From assembly GCA_015709675.1 (NCBI GenBank), contig CP054182.1, forward strand, positions 2,769,448-2,833,447: a stretch of 64,000 nucleotides of DNA, in the 5' to 3' direction. The position numbers and the translations under genes were made by a program. Positions 1 through 9,127 of this stretch are shown here, in pieces (position 1 is the stretch's first letter; the number at the start of each line of letters is the position of its first letter). The DNA is from Ignavibacteriales bacterium. GTDB lineage: Bacteria; Bacteroidota; Ignavibacteria; Ignavibacteriales; Ignavibacteriaceae. The notes under the pieces are model-generated. The model made no database searches and was not told the DNA's origin. It saw only the letters and a list, made by a program, of their open reading frames with translations.

Positions 1-209
1 AAGGTTATGGCCTCCTCGGTCATCGCGACGGCAAAAATTTCAGGCGGAAAATCGGTTTTTAATAAAGAAAATGCCACTTCCGCAGCCCCATGGCCATAAC
101 CGTTTGCTTTAACCACAGGAATAACTCTCGAAGGAAAACTGTGTTTCCTAATGTTGAGATAATTTTCTCTGAGATTAGAAAGGTTAATGACTGCTTTAGT
201 GGGACGCAT
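1..209 (-). CDS. alr: alanine racemase, N-terminal part (runs off left edge)
   Basis: Only the first 69 codons are in the window. The frame opens at the ATG whose complement is 207-209 and stays open to base 1. It contains the PLP-binding signature VVKANGYGHGAAEVA, with the Schiff-base lysine at residue 34, preceded by the typical AVINLSNLRENY start of the barrel domain. Alanine racemase makes D-alanine for peptidoglycan in the cytoplasm. It is divergent from nuoA across a 188-bp gap. The family is recognised with high certainty from the lysine motif; the rest of the protein cannot be judged here. Confidence 0.9.
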   Translation of the reverse strand, partial: MRPTKAVINLSNLRENYLNIRKHSFPSRVIPVVKANGYGHGAAEVAFSLLKTDFPPEIFAVAMTEEAIT

Positions 210-236
210 GGAAAATAATTATGGTAATTTTGAACA

Positions 237-244
237 GAAATATA
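237..244 (-). promoter_or_regulatory. possible -10 element of alr (TATATTTC)
   Basis: Read on the minus strand, TATATTTC lies 27 bp before the alr start. It resembles the TATATTTG element seen before tRNA-Phe, lpdA and etfB in this window. No convincing -35 was identified, so this is a weak call. Confidence 0.25.
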
Positions 245-300
245 TCCGAATAATAGCAGGATTACAAAGAAAATGCCTAAGTTTTGAGGCGAATGAGTGT

Positions 301-316
301 TGGCATGAGATTTGCA
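301..316 (+). promoter_or_regulatory. sigma-54 (RpoN) type promoter of the nuo operon
   Basis: The sequence TGGCATG-AGAT-TTGCA matches the -24/-12 consensus TGGCACG-N4-TTGCW at every conserved position except one (T for C). The GG and GC pairs have the correct spacing (302-303 and 314-315). The predicted start is about 11-12 bp downstream of the GC, near base 327, giving a leader of roughly 70 nt to the nuoA ATG at 398. It lies in the alr/nuoA intergenic gap and points toward nuoA. Sigma-54 promoters need an AAA+ activator; no activator gene or clear enhancer site is visible here. Confidence 0.55.
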
Positions 317-397
317 CGATACAAATGGTTTTATCAAAATTATTGAAAAATTCGACACTAAATTGACTTTTGAATACTCTAATCCGGAAAGTTTATC

Positions 398-841
398 ATG
401 ACTGAATTCGGTAAAATCCTGGCTTTCATGATTCTGGCTATAGTTTTTGTTATAGTTGGAATTTTTACAGCCTACCTCATAAGACCCCATCGCCCTACCG
501 ACGAAAAATTATTAACATACGAATGCGGAGAAAATGCTCAGGGCTCCCCCTGGGTCAGGTTTAATTTCCGTTTTTATATAGTAGCCCTGATATTCCTGAT
601 ATTTGACGTGGAAATTGTGCTGCTTGTACCATGGGTGATAATTTACCAGGAATACGGAATCATTGGATTTGTAACTGGATTTGCCTTTATTTTCCTCCTT
701 GTAGCAGGTATGGTTTATGAGTGGAGAAAGGGCGATCTGGAATGGGACCGGCCGGAAAGTGAGAAATTCATGTCAAATACGTTTAAGTTACCGCAGGTTA
801 CCCTGCCAGCCAAAAAAGTAAAAGAAGAGGTTACAAATTAA
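398..841 (+). CDS. nuoA: NADH-quinone oxidoreductase subunit A
   Basis: Small membrane subunit of complex I, 147 aa. Three transmembrane helices are visible (about residues 8-28, 58-82, 87-108). The family landmarks are YECGE at 41-45 on the first loop, [11 protein letters not shown] at 69-79 and [10 protein letters not shown] at 107-116. The C-terminal tail past residue 118 is longer than in many NuoA proteins and is polar. It is the first gene of the nuo cluster; its stop overlaps the nuoB ATG by one base (TAATG), implying translational coupling. A purine-rich GGAAAG lies just upstream as a weak ribosome binding site. Confidence 0.96.
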   Translation: MTEFGKILAFMILAIVFVIVGIFTAYLIRPHRPTDEKLLTYECGENAQGSPWVRFNFRFYIVALIFLIFDVEIVLLVPWVIIYQEYGIIGFVTGFAFIFLLVAGMVYEWRKGDLEWDRPESEKFMSNTFKLPQVTLPAKKVKEEVTN

Positions 842-1332
842 TGGGACTTCTCGATCAGAAATTCGAAAACGAAAATATAGTAATAACCAATCTTGAGGAT
901 CTCCTCAATTGGTCCCGCCTGTCATCACTTTGGCAGGTTGGATTTGGTCTTGCCTGCTGCGCAATCGAAATGATGGCTACTTCAGCTTCTCATTACGATT
1001 TTGACCGTTTTGGGGTAATCCCCCGCCCATCCCCCCGTCAGTCAGACATCATTATTATCTCGGGTACCGTTACCCTTAAAATGGCTACGAGAGTAAAAAG
1101 ACTGTACGAACAGATACCTGATCCAAAATATGTAATATCAATGGGAAGCTGCGCCAATTGCGGAGGACCGTATTGGGAGCACGGCTATCATGTGCTTAAA
1201 GGGGTGGACAGAATTATACCTGTTGATGTTTATGTCCCCGGATGTCCTCCAAGACCGGAAGCACTCCTGGAAGGACTTCTGAAACTTCAGGATAAAATCC
1301 GTAATGAATCTCTTGTTAGGAATGCATCATGA
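841..1332 (+). CDS. nuoB: NADH-quinone oxidoreductase subunit B (cluster N2)
   Basis: Carries the terminal [4Fe-4S] cluster N2 that hands electrons to quinone at the junction of the peripheral and membrane arms. The four ligands are present: the adjacent pair Cys39-Cys40 in [10 protein letters not shown], Cys104 in [10 protein letters not shown] and Cys135 in VPGCPPRPE. The length of 163 aa is typical. The frame overlaps nuoC by 4 bp (ATGA). All ligands are intact, so the subunit should be functional. Confidence 0.97.
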   Translation: MGLLDQKFENENIVITNLEDLLNWSRLSSLWQVGFGLACCAIEMMATSASHYDFDRFGVIPRPSPRQSDIIIISGTVTLKMATRVKRLYEQIPDPKYVISMGSCANCGGPYWEHGYHVLKGVDRIIPVDVYVPGCPPRPEALLEGLLKLQDKIRNESLVRNAS

Positions 1333-1856
1333 CGCAGGAAGAAATTAAAACTTACATCACAGAACATTATCCAGCGCTTAGCGGACTCGATTTTGATAAA
1401 TCTGCGTCAGATAAAGCTCTTGAAGTACCGGCAGATAAACTGATTGACCTTATGTCAGTTCTTTATGGTGATTCAGAGTTAAAAATGGATAATTTAATCC
1501 TCCTTTCAGCTGTTGATGATTTCAATGGTACAAAATCCACACTGGAAGACGGGAGCACGGTTATGACCGGTGGTACCCTTTCGGTGTATTATCACCTTGA
1601 ATCACTAAGTCTTCGTCATAAATTTAACGTTGTGGTTCACGTTCCCCGGGAGACTCCGGATGTCCCTTCCGTAACTTTTATCTGGCAGGGAGCAAACTTC
1701 CACGAACGCGAAGGATATGATATGATTGGGATCAATTTCACAAACCATCCAAATCTTATCCGGATTCTAATGCCTTATGACTGGGAAGCAGGATATCCGC
1801 TCAGAAAAGATTACAAAAATCCTGAATTTTATCAGGGAATGAAGGTCCCCTACTGA
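1329..1856 (+). CDS. nuoC: NADH-quinone oxidoreductase subunit C
   Basis: 175-aa peripheral-arm subunit (30 kDa family). The family signature lies near residues 131-162: [12 protein letters not shown], then [13 protein letters not shown], then PLRKDY. NuoC is separate here, not fused to NuoD as in some bacteria, which fits the one-gene-per-subunit Chlorobi/Bacteroidota pattern. It starts inside the end of nuoB and stops one base before nuoD. Confidence 0.95.
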   Translation: MTQEEIKTYITEHYPALSGLDFDKSASDKALEVPADKLIDLMSVLYGDSELKMDNLILLSAVDDFNGTKSTLEDGSTVMTGGTLSVYYHLESLSLRHKFNVVVHVPRETPDVPSVTFIWQGANFHEREGYDMIGINFTNHPNLIRILMPYDWEAGYPLRKDYKNPEFYQGMKVPY

Positions 1857-1857
1857 T

Positions 1858-3000
1858 ATGAGTGAATTTTTAACTTTACCCCCTCAGCAAGTAAAAACTG
1901 AAGAAATGGTCCTGAATATGGGACCTCAGCATCCTTCTACGCACGGCGTTCTTCGCCTGGAAATCGTTCTTGAAGGAGAAGTAATAGTTGATGTAAAACC
2001 GCATGTTGGATATCTGCACAGATGTTTTGAAAAACACTGCGAAGCGCTTACCTATCAGCAGATTGTTCCTTACGTTGACCGGATGGATTATCTGGCCGCG
2101 ATGGGTAATGAAATGGGCTGGGCAATTGCATGTGAACGCCTCATGGGAATTGAAGTACCACAGCGCGTTGAGTATATCCGTGTCATCATGGCTGAACTGC
2201 AGAGAATTGCCTCTCACCTTGTTGCCGTCGGAACTTATGGGCTTGATATTGGAGCATTCACTCCTTTCCTCTATTGCTTTAGAGACCGCGAGAAAATATT
2301 AAATCTCTTTGAAATAACCTGCGGCGCAAGACTTCTTTATAATTATATGTGGCCGGGCGGTCTTTCACATGATATTCCCCCTGACTTTGTGAGACTGACC
2401 AAAGAGTTTCTCGAAGAATTCAAACCGACTGTAAAAGAACTGAATAATCTTCTTTCATACAATAAGATATTTATTGAAAGAACGGCAAATGTCGGAATAC
2501 TTCCGCTTGATGCTGCAATTAACTACGGCATGACTGGTCCAAATTTACGGGCTTCCGGCCTTAAATGGGATCTAAGACGAGATGACCCATATTCAGTATA
2601 TGACAAGTTCGACTTTGATATACCAGTCGGCGAGGGCTGGCATGGAACTGTCGGAGACTGTTGGGACAGATATTACGTACGTGTTCTTGAAATGGAACAG
2701 AGCATACGGATTATTGAGCAAGCCATTGATCAGATACCAGAAGGTGATGTAAGTTCTGCCATTCCGAAAAGATATAAACCCCCTGTCGGGCATATCTACG
2801 CAAGAGTGGAAAATCCCCGCGGAGAACTCGGTTATTTCATTGTGAGTAACGGCGGACAGCAGCCCGCAAGAGTAAAGGTACGGCCTCCATCTTTTATTAG
2901 TCTTGGAGTTATGGGCGAACTTTGCAAAGGCCATCTGGTCGCGGATGTTGTGGCGATTTTAGGAAGTATTGATATTGTACTCGGTGAGGTAGACAGATGA
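1858..3000 (+). CDS. nuoD: NADH-quinone oxidoreductase subunit D (49 kDa)
   Basis: 380-aa subunit that forms the quinone-binding pocket with NuoB. It opens with the family motif [12 protein letters not shown] (22-33), has GYLHR (51-55), and ends in the characteristic VLGEVDR. It is homologous to the large subunit of NiFe hydrogenases but lacks the metal-binding cysteine pairs, as expected for complex I. The stop overlaps the nuoH start by 4 bp. Confidence 0.96.
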   Translation: MSEFLTLPPQQVKTEEMVLNMGPQHPSTHGVLRLEIVLEGEVIVDVKPHVGYLHRCFEKHCEALTYQQIVPYVDRMDYLAAMGNEMGWAIACERLMGIEVPQRVEYIRVIMAELQRIASHLVAVGTYGLDIGAFTPFLYCFRDREKILNLFEITCGARLLYNYMWPGGLSHDIPPDFVRLTKEFLEEFKPTVKELNNLLSYNKIFIERTANVGILPLDAAINYGMTGPNLRASGLKWDLRRDDPYSVYDKFDFDIPVGEGWHGTVGDCWDRYYVRVLEMEQSIRIIEQAIDQIPEGDVSSAIPKRYKPPVGHIYARVENPRGELGYFIVSNGGQQPARVKVRPPSFISLGVMGELCKGHLVADVVAILGSIDIVLGEVDR

Positions 3001-4067
3001 TTTTCGATTCTCTTTTTGAGTTAACCAATAACCTGTTCATTTCCTTAACTGTAAATGCTGCTCTGCCTTTAGTTTTTATCATACCCTTCGCGCTTTTTGC
3101 GGTCTGGTGGGAAAGAAAAGTATCAGCCCATATGCAGGACCGCCTCGGCCCGATGCGGGTTGGTAAACATGGCTGGCTGCAAACAGTTGCTGATATTTTA
3201 AAGCTTATTCAAAAGGAAGATATTGTTCCGAAAGTAGCTGACCGGAAACTATTTAATATCGCTCCGGTACTGACCTTCATGGGAAGCTATGCAGTGTTTG
3301 CGGCAATTCCCTTTGCAGGTGCCTATATCGGTTCGGACATAGATCTCGGTCTTCTTTATATTGTGGCAGTTTCCGGGCTGGTTGTCGCAGGCATTCTTAT
3401 GGCAGGGTGGGCATCGAACAACAAGTATTCCCTTCTTGGTGCAATGCGTTCAACTGCACAGATTATCAGTTATGAAATTCCGACAGTGGTTGTTATTCTT
3501 ACAGTTGCAATCGTTGGCGGCTCGTTCAATCTGAGAGAGCTTTCTGAAACACAGACTGCTAACGCGTTTAACTGGTTTATATTCGGCGGTTCTTATCCTC
3601 TAATGACCAAAATTGCACTTATCCCGTTAATGATAATTGCCTTTGTGATTATCTATATAAGTTCCCTGGCCGAAGTAAACAGAACTCCTTTTGATATCCC
3701 AGAAGCAGAATCAGAACTCGTCGGTGGATACCACACTGAATACAGCGGTATGAAGTTTGCGATGTTCTTTCTATCTGAATACGCGAATATGTTTGCGGTA
3801 TCTGTTCTTGTTGCAAGTCTTTTCCTTGGAGGATATCATTCTCCGTTCGGATATATAGGTGACCTTGTGGGCTCTCCTCTCCTGAAGGGCATTGAACAAT
3901 TTTTCTGGTTCACGTTTAAGGGACTGCTTCTGGTTACCGTTCAAATGTGGCTCAGATGGACTCTTCCGCGTCTTAGAGTTGATCAGCTCATGGCTCTGTG
4001 CTGGAAGTATCTGATTCCCATTTCGATTCTTAATTTTGTTATAGTAGCACTTTTGATGGTCTTATGA
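2997..4067 (+). CDS. nuoH: NADH-quinone oxidoreductase subunit H
   Basis: 356-aa membrane subunit (ND1 family) next to the quinone channel. It is rich in transmembrane helices and carries the conserved cytoplasmic loops [14 protein letters not shown] (about 44-57) and [18 protein letters not shown] (about 222-239). The acidic residues of the second loop line the path linking quinone reduction to proton pumping in known structures. It overlaps nuoD and nuoI by 4 bp each. Confidence 0.96.
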   Translation: MIFDSLFELTNNLFISLTVNAALPLVFIIPFALFAVWWERKVSAHMQDRLGPMRVGKHGWLQTVADILKLIQKEDIVPKVADRKLFNIAPVLTFMGSYAVFAAIPFAGAYIGSDIDLGLLYIVAVSGLVVAGILMAGWASNNKYSLLGAMRSTAQIISYEIPTVVVILTVAIVGGSFNLRELSETQTANAFNWFIFGGSYPLMTKIALIPLMIIAFVIIYISSLAEVNRTPFDIPEAESELVGGYHTEYSGMKFAMFFLSEYANMFAVSVLVASLFLGGYHSPFGYIGDLVGSPLLKGIEQFFWFTFKGLLLVTVQMWLRWTLPRLRVDQLMALCWKYLIPISILNFVIVALLMVL

Positions 4068-4627
4068 GAGAATATTTATCAAATATTTATACAGGCCTGA
4101 TGACTGTCTTCATAGGAATGAAGATAACATTACAGCATGTATTCACAAAATCCGTAACGATACAATATCCTGATGTAAGAGTTCCCATGGTTGACAGAGT
4201 CAGAAACAGACTATATGTCAATATGGATGACTGCATTGGCTGCGATCAATGCGCACGTGCATGTCCAGTGGATTGTATCACAATTGAAACTGTAAAATCA
4301 CTTCCCGGTGAAGATCTTGGCAAGACATCAAACGGCAAGAAAAAAGCTCTTTGGGTAACCAAATTTGATATTGATATCGCAAAGTGCTGCTACTGCCAGC
4401 TTTGCGTTTTCCCCTGCCCGACCGAATGTATTTACATGACTGATACCTATGAGTTTTCAGAGTATAATCGTCAGAATCTGATCTACAACTATTCAACTCT
4501 TTCTCCTGAAGAAGCTGAACAAAAAGTGATCAACTTCCAGAAATTTGAAGAGGAAAAGAAAGCTGCAAAAGCCGCTGCGGATGCTGCCGCTGCTGCAGCA
4601 AAAGCCAAGGAAGGAGAAGCTAAATAA
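4064..4627 (+). CDS. nuoI: NADH-quinone oxidoreductase subunit I (two 4Fe-4S clusters)
   Basis: Ferredoxin-like subunit that carries clusters N6a/N6b. Two CxxCxxCxxxCP motifs are complete: Cys57/60/63/67 (CIGCDQCARACP) and Cys108/111/114/118. The protein is 187 aa; from about residue 160 it ends in a low-complexity tail of Lys, Glu and Ala that is not part of the ferredoxin fold. In a complex that may lack NuoEFG this subunit is the likely electron entry side. It sits between nuoH (4-bp overlap) and nuoJ (1-bp gap). Confidence 0.96.
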   Translation: MREYLSNIYTGLMTVFIGMKITLQHVFTKSVTIQYPDVRVPMVDRVRNRLYVNMDDCIGCDQCARACPVDCITIETVKSLPGEDLGKTSNGKKKALWVTKFDIDIAKCCYCQLCVFPCPTECIYMTDTYEFSEYNRQNLIYNYSTLSPEEAEQKVINFQKFEEEKKAAKAAADAAAAAAKAKEGEAK

Positions 4628-4628
4628 G

Positions 4629-5126
4629 ATGACCTATTATTCTCTTGTTTTCTGGCTGTTTGCCCTTATCACCGTCGGCTCTGCTTTTATTGTTGTTATG
4701 AGCAAGAATCTGATATATTCAGTTTTTGCTCTAATGCTGACTTTCTTCGGTGTCGCCGGCTTATACGTTCTTCTGAGCGCTGATTTTATCGCTATTGTTC
4801 AGTTAATTGTTTACGTTGGCGGCATTCTGATTGTACTGATTTTCGGAGTGATGCTCACGAACTCAGTTCTTACAGAAGGAATTAAAAACAGCATGACCAA
4901 TCTGCTGCTGGGTTCAATTGCGACCGGTGCACTGGCTGGTCTTCTCATTCTTCTTTTTACCGAAAGCGGTTTATATACGAATGCAGCAGTTCTGACGCCT
5001 GTTCCGTTGAAAGAAATCTCACGGCTATTTATAGTTGATTACCTGGTGCTTTTTGAACTGCTCGGTGTTCTTCTTCTTGCTGCACTTATCGGTGCTGCTT
5101 CTATCGGAAGAAAGGAGAAAATCTAA
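4629..5126 (+). CDS. nuoJ: NADH-quinone oxidoreductase subunit J
   Basis: 165-aa membrane subunit (ND6 family) with five predicted helices; the pi-bulge helix region [19 protein letters not shown] is typical. The open frame extends 28 codons upstream into nuoI, but that part is basic and unlike NuoJ. The ATG at 4629 directly follows the nuoI stop and is preceded by AAGGAGAAG (about 4609), so I use it. The stop overlaps the nuoK start by one base. Confidence 0.94.
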   Translation: MTYYSLVFWLFALITVGSAFIVVMSKNLIYSVFALMLTFFGVAGLYVLLSADFIAIVQLIVYVGGILIVLIFGVMLTNSVLTEGIKNSMTNLLLGSIATGALAGLLILLFTESGLYTNAAVLTPVPLKEISRLFIVDYLVLFELLGVLLLAALIGAASIGRKEKI

Positions 5127-5437
5127 TGTCTGAAATCACCCTCAATCATTTTCTTGTTATCAGTTCGCTGTTGTTCAGTCTGGGGCTTTATGCAATGATC
5201 ACAAGAAAAAATTCAATCCTCATTCTGATGGGTGTTGAACTGATGCTTAATGCTGCAAATATTAATTTTGTGGCTTTCTCCCATTTTGGAAACTTTGGCG
5301 CATCGGGCCATCTTAACGCACTGGTTATTATAGTACTTGCCGCTGCTGAAGCAGCCGTTGCACTGGCCATTGTGCTCAATATTTACAGGAATTTTAATAC
5401 AGTAAACGCTGACGAAGCAGATAAACTAAAAGAGTAA
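5126..5437 (+). CDS. nuoK: NADH-quinone oxidoreductase subunit K
   Basis: 103-aa membrane subunit (ND4L, related to MrpC). It has three helices with the two conserved membrane glutamates, Glu38 in [11 protein letters not shown] and Glu75 in [11 protein letters not shown], which take part in proton translocation in studied complexes. It is coupled to nuoJ through a one-base overlap and separated from nuoL by 2 bp. Confidence 0.95.
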   Translation: MSEITLNHFLVISSLLFSLGLYAMITRKNSILILMGVELMLNAANINFVAFSHFGNFGASGHLNALVIIVLAAAEAAVALAIVLNIYRNFNTVNADEADKLKE

Positions 5438-5439
5438 TT

Positions 5440-7506
5440 ATGAATTCTGAGTTTCTCTCTCTTATTGCAATAATCGCACTCTTTGCTCCGCTGGCAGGAT
5501 TTTTTACAACTCTCCTGCTTAATAAATGGACAAAGAATGCTCATTATGCGGAGATGTTCTTTATCGGATTAAATGTTATTGCCGCAGGTATCCTGCTGTT
5601 TATGACTTCCGGTGATTTACATTCACTTCATCTTATTTCGAGTTTTAACTGGATAGAGTTCCCCGGCATTACTATTGAGCTGGGATTTCAGTTTGACAGT
5701 CTCTCGGTAATCCTGCTTTTCGGCGTGGCTCTTATCAGTTTTCTGGTTCATACCTTTTCTCTCGAATACATGCACGGTGATAAAAGATACTCACGCTACT
5801 TTGCGTATCTGGGTATCTTTACCTTCTCAATGAACGGAATCGTTATTACGAATAACCTCCTTATGATGTATATCTTCTGGGAACTGGTAGGACTCTCCTC
5901 TTACCTGCTTATCGGGTTCTGGTTCGAAAAAACATCTGCTTCGGACGCGGGTAAAAAAGCGTTCATCGCGAACAGATTCGGTGATTTCGGAATGCTTGCG
6001 GGTATTCTTCTGGTATTTGTGACCTTCGGAACTTTCTCATTTGACGGCATTAAAGAAGGTCTCCTGAGCGGCGTTCTTCCATTCAACAGCGGTTTCTGGC
6101 TCACTGTTATGGGCGTTCTTCTTTTCTGCGGTGCTATCGGAAAATCGGCTCAATTTCCCCTGCATGTCTGGCTGCCAGATGCAATGGAAGGCCCGACCCC
6201 TGTAAGCGCACTGATCCATGCTGCAACAATGGTGGCAGCCGGTGTTTACATGGTCATTAAAATATACTTCCTGCTATCAGCTGATGCATTACTGGTTATT
6301 GCAGTTATCGGAGCTTTATCAGCACTGATTCCGGCTACCATTGCATTCACTCAATATGACATCAAGAAAGTACTCGCCTATTCTACACTCAGCCAGCTTG
6401 GCTTGATGGTTATGGCAATCGGACTTGGCGCCTTCGGTTTTGCATTCTTTCATCTCATGACTCATGCTTTCTTTAAGGCTGGCTTATTTCTTGCAGCAGG
6501 TTCAGTTATTTATGGTATGCACCATGAGCAGGATATAAGACACATGGGCGGACTAAGAAAGTATATGCCTAAAACATTTCTTGCATTCGCGATTTATACA
6601 TTGGCGATTTCCGGAGTTCCATTTACTTCAGGATTCCTGAGTAAAGATGCAATCCTGAATGCCACAATGATCTACGGTTCATTAACTGGAAACTGGTTTT
6701 TCGCGGTCGTTGGTTTTGGAGTTACATTCCTGACAGCCTTTTATATGTTCAGACTTCTCTTCAAAGTGTTCATCAAAGGAAATATAAGCGGTGTAGAGCA
6801 TCATATAGCTCATGGTCATAAAGTCCATGAGTCCCCAAATGTTATGGTCATCCCGCTTCTGATTCTGGCTGCACTTTCAGTATTTCCGTTTTACTCATTT
6901 AATCCTCTTTCAGGTGAAAATGGCTGGCTGATGAAGGGAATGAACTTTGCCTCCTCAGCTGTACCCGATGGATTGCGGTACTCATTCATGACTTTAGCAG
7001 GTACATCAGCTACAGGATATACAGAAGCGTATGCTGAGGCATCGCATCATTACCATTACATAGCTATGGCTCTTTCCCTGCTCTTTGCCTTTGGCGGATT
7101 TATGTTATCATACACCGTTTATTTTAAGGAAAAGATCTCAACAGACATATATAAAGAGAAGTTCCGTCCGGTTTATAACTTTCTTTACAACAAGTGGTAC
7201 TTTGATGAGCTTTATGAGGTAATAGTAGTAAAGTTTTCTATGCTCGTAAGCAGAGTTCTTTATTGGTTTGATGCAACTATCGTAGATGGTCTGGTTAATT
7301 TATCCGCATATGTAACCCGTAAAGTTTCTGACTTAGGCGGTCTGTTTGACAAATATGTTGTTGATGGTTTGGTGAATTTTACAGCAATGTTCACCGGACT
7401 TATAGGTTTATTTATGCGGAAGCTGCAGACTGGTAAAATTCAGACTTATGTGGCTTTCATTGTAGTTTCAATAGTTTTAATATTTTTCTTTTACGCAAGA
7501 CAGTAG
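5440..7506 (+). CDS. nuoL: NADH-quinone oxidoreductase subunit L
   Basis: 688-aa antiporter-like membrane subunit (ND5/MrpA type). The family core GPTPVSALIHAATMV is present near residues 250-264, with the preceding HVWLPDAMEG, and DIKKVLAYSTLSQLG near 307-321 carries the conserved helix-break lysine region. The C-terminal third contains the long amphipathic lateral helix region typical of NuoL (roughly 570-660) and a last membrane anchor. It lies between nuoK and nuoM with short gaps. Confidence 0.95.
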   Translation: MNSEFLSLIAIIALFAPLAGFFTTLLLNKWTKNAHYAEMFFIGLNVIAAGILLFMTSGDLHSLHLISSFNWIEFPGITIELGFQFDSLSVILLFGVALISFLVHTFSLEYMHGDKRYSRYFAYLGIFTFSMNGIVITNNLLMMYIFWELVGLSSYLLIGFWFEKTSASDAGKKAFIANRFGDFGMLAGILLVFVTFGTFSFDGIKEGLLSGVLPFNSGFWLTVMGVLLFCGAIGKSAQFPLHVWLPDAMEGPTPVSALIHAATMVAAGVYMVIKIYFLLSADALLVIAVIGALSALIPATIAFTQYDIKKVLAYSTLSQLGLMVMAIGLGAFGFAFFHLMTHAFFKAGLFLAAGSVIYGMHHEQDIRHMGGLRKYMPKTFLAFAIYTLAISGVPFTSGFLSKDAILNATMIYGSLTGNWFFAVVGFGVTFLTAFYMFRLLFKVFIKGNISGVEHHIAHGHKVHESPNVMVIPLLILAALSVFPFYSFNPLSGENGWLMKGMNFASSAVPDGLRYSFMTLAGTSATGYTEAYAEASHHYHYIAMALSLLFAFGGFMLSYTVYFKEKISTDIYKEKFRPVYNFLYNKWYFDELYEVIVVKFSMLVSRVLYWFDATIVDGLVNLSAYVTRKVSDLGGLFDKYVVDGLVNFTAMFTGLIGLFMRKLQTGKIQTYVAFIVVSIVLIFFFYARQ

Positions 7507-7522
7507 ATAATCGGAATAAATT

Positions 7523-9127
7523 ATGTCAAGTTTCCCTATGCTAACACTTTTGACGTTTTTACCCATCATCGGTATGGTCATCATAATGATGTTACCGAAA
7601 GAAAAACGTACGCTCATAAAAATCACCACACTGGTAGCAACCGGACTTCAGGTTGTTCTTGCCGGTGTTATGTGGGCCGGATTTAATTATACACAGGCAG
7701 GAATCAATAACCCCGCTACCTTTCAATTCGTAGAAAGAGTTCCGTGGATTACCTTTGATTCAGGTTCCTGGCTTGGAATGATTAAGATTGATTATTTCCT
7801 TGGCGTTGACGGACTTTCAGCTCCCATGGTGCTTTTGACCGCGCTGATCTCTTTCATTGCGGCAATTTCATCCTGGAATATTGATAAGTCAGTAAAAGGA
7901 TACTTTGCCCTCTTCCTGCTGCTTGACACAGGTATGATGGGAACTTTCCTTGCACTGGATTTCTTCCTATTCTACGTTTTCTGGGAAATCATGCTTCTTC
8001 CGATGTATTTCCTGATTGGTATCTGGGGTGGTCCTAGAAAGGAATACGCAGCAATCAAGTTCTTTATATACACACTCTTCGGAAGCGTATTTATCCTTCT
8101 TGTTATGATCGGTTTGTATCTTTCAGTAAATGAAGTTACCGGTGAAGGAGCATCATTCCATACCTTCAACATACTTTCAATGATGGATCCGAAAAACTAT
8201 ACTCAGGATGGTATTCTCTCTCCGTTTAATCCGGCAAACCTGAGATTTATAGCGTTCATCGGATTGTTTGTGGGTTTTGCAATAAAAATACCGATGTTCC
8301 CTTTCCATACATGGCTGCCCGATGCACACGTTGAAGCTCCGACTCCAATAAGCGTTATACTTGCAGGCGTACTTTTGAAGCTCGGCGCTTACGGTATTAT
8401 CCGGTTCAATTATTCCATCTTCCCGGAAATCACCCGTGACTTAGTCTGGTGGATAGCACTTTTCGGAATGATTAATATTATCTATGGTGCTTTCTGTGCA
8501 ATGGCTCAGAAAGATTTCAAGAAACTGATTGCGTATTCTTCTGTATCTCACATGGGATATGTACTGCTTGGTATGGCCGCCCTCAATGAAGTAGGATTAG
8601 GCGGTGCGGTTCTGCAAATGTTCAATCATGGTACCATAACAGCTATGCTCTTCCTTCTGGTGGGCGTGATTTATGACAGAACTCATACACGCGGTCTTAA
8701 TGATTTTGGCGGGCTTGCAGTTAATCTTCCGGTTTATACAGGATTTGCAACTGTTGCATTTTTTGCTGCAATCGGACTTCCCGGACTGAGCGGTTTTATA
8801 TCTGAAAGCTTTGTTTTCCTCGGAGCATTTAAGGTTGAATCAATCCGACTTCTGACCATCATCTCTGCTGCTGGTATTATCCTGGGTGCAGGCTATATGC
8901 TCTGGACTATGCAGCGTGTATATCTCGGTAATCTGAATCAAAAGTGGGCTGATCTGAAGGATCTGGATTTCAGAGAATATACAATGCTTGTTCCTCTTGC
9001 AGTGATCGTTCTGATTCTCGGTATCTTCCCTTCAATTATGCTTGATCTGATGAATACTTCAATCAACGAACTGGTGAATCAGGTTAGTAAAACGGATTTT
9101 CAATCCTTTATGTCAGGAATGAAATAA
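7523..9127 (+). CDS. nuoM: NADH-quinone oxidoreductase subunit M
   Basis: 534-aa antiporter-like proton-pumping subunit (ND4 type). Landmarks are FPFHTWLPDAHVEAPTP followed by ISVILAGVLLKLGAYG near 267-292, and KKLIAYSSVSHMGYVLLG near 331-348. The length is typical. It starts 16 bp after nuoL and its stop directly abuts the nuoN ATG. Confidence 0.95.
   Translation: MSSFPMLTLLTFLPIIGMVIIMMLPKEKRTLIKITTLVATGLQVVLAGVMWAGFNYTQAGINNPATFQFVERVPWITFDSGSWLGMIKIDYFLGVDGLSAPMVLLTALISFIAAISSWNIDKSVKGYFALFLLLDTGMMGTFLALDFFLFYVFWEIMLLPMYFLIGIWGGPRKEYAAIKFFIYTLFGSVFILLVMIGLYLSVNEVTGEGASFHTFNILSMMDPKNYTQDGILSPFNPANLRFIAFIGLFVGFAIKIPMFPFHTWLPDAHVEAPTPISVILAGVLLKLGAYGIIRFNYSIFPEITRDLVWWIALFGMINIIYGAFCAMAQKDFKKLIAYSSVSHMGYVLLGMAALNEVGLGGAVLQMFNHGTITAMLFLLVGVIYDRTHTRGLNDFGGLAVNLPVYTGFATVAFFAAIGLPGLSGFISESFVFLGAFKVESIRLLTIISAAGIILGAGYMLWTMQRVYLGNLNQKWADLKDLDFREYTMLVPLAVIVLILGIFPSIMLDLMNTSINELVNQVSKTDFQSFMSGMK

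Noticed and set aside
59-490. 143-codon minus-strand open frame
   Set aside because: It overlaps alr in another frame and runs into nuoA; no family features, while the alr frame has a clear PLP motif.
4545-4628. N-terminal extension of nuoJ into nuoI
   Set aside because: The added residues are basic and unlike NuoJ; the ATG at 4629 has a good ribosome binding site.
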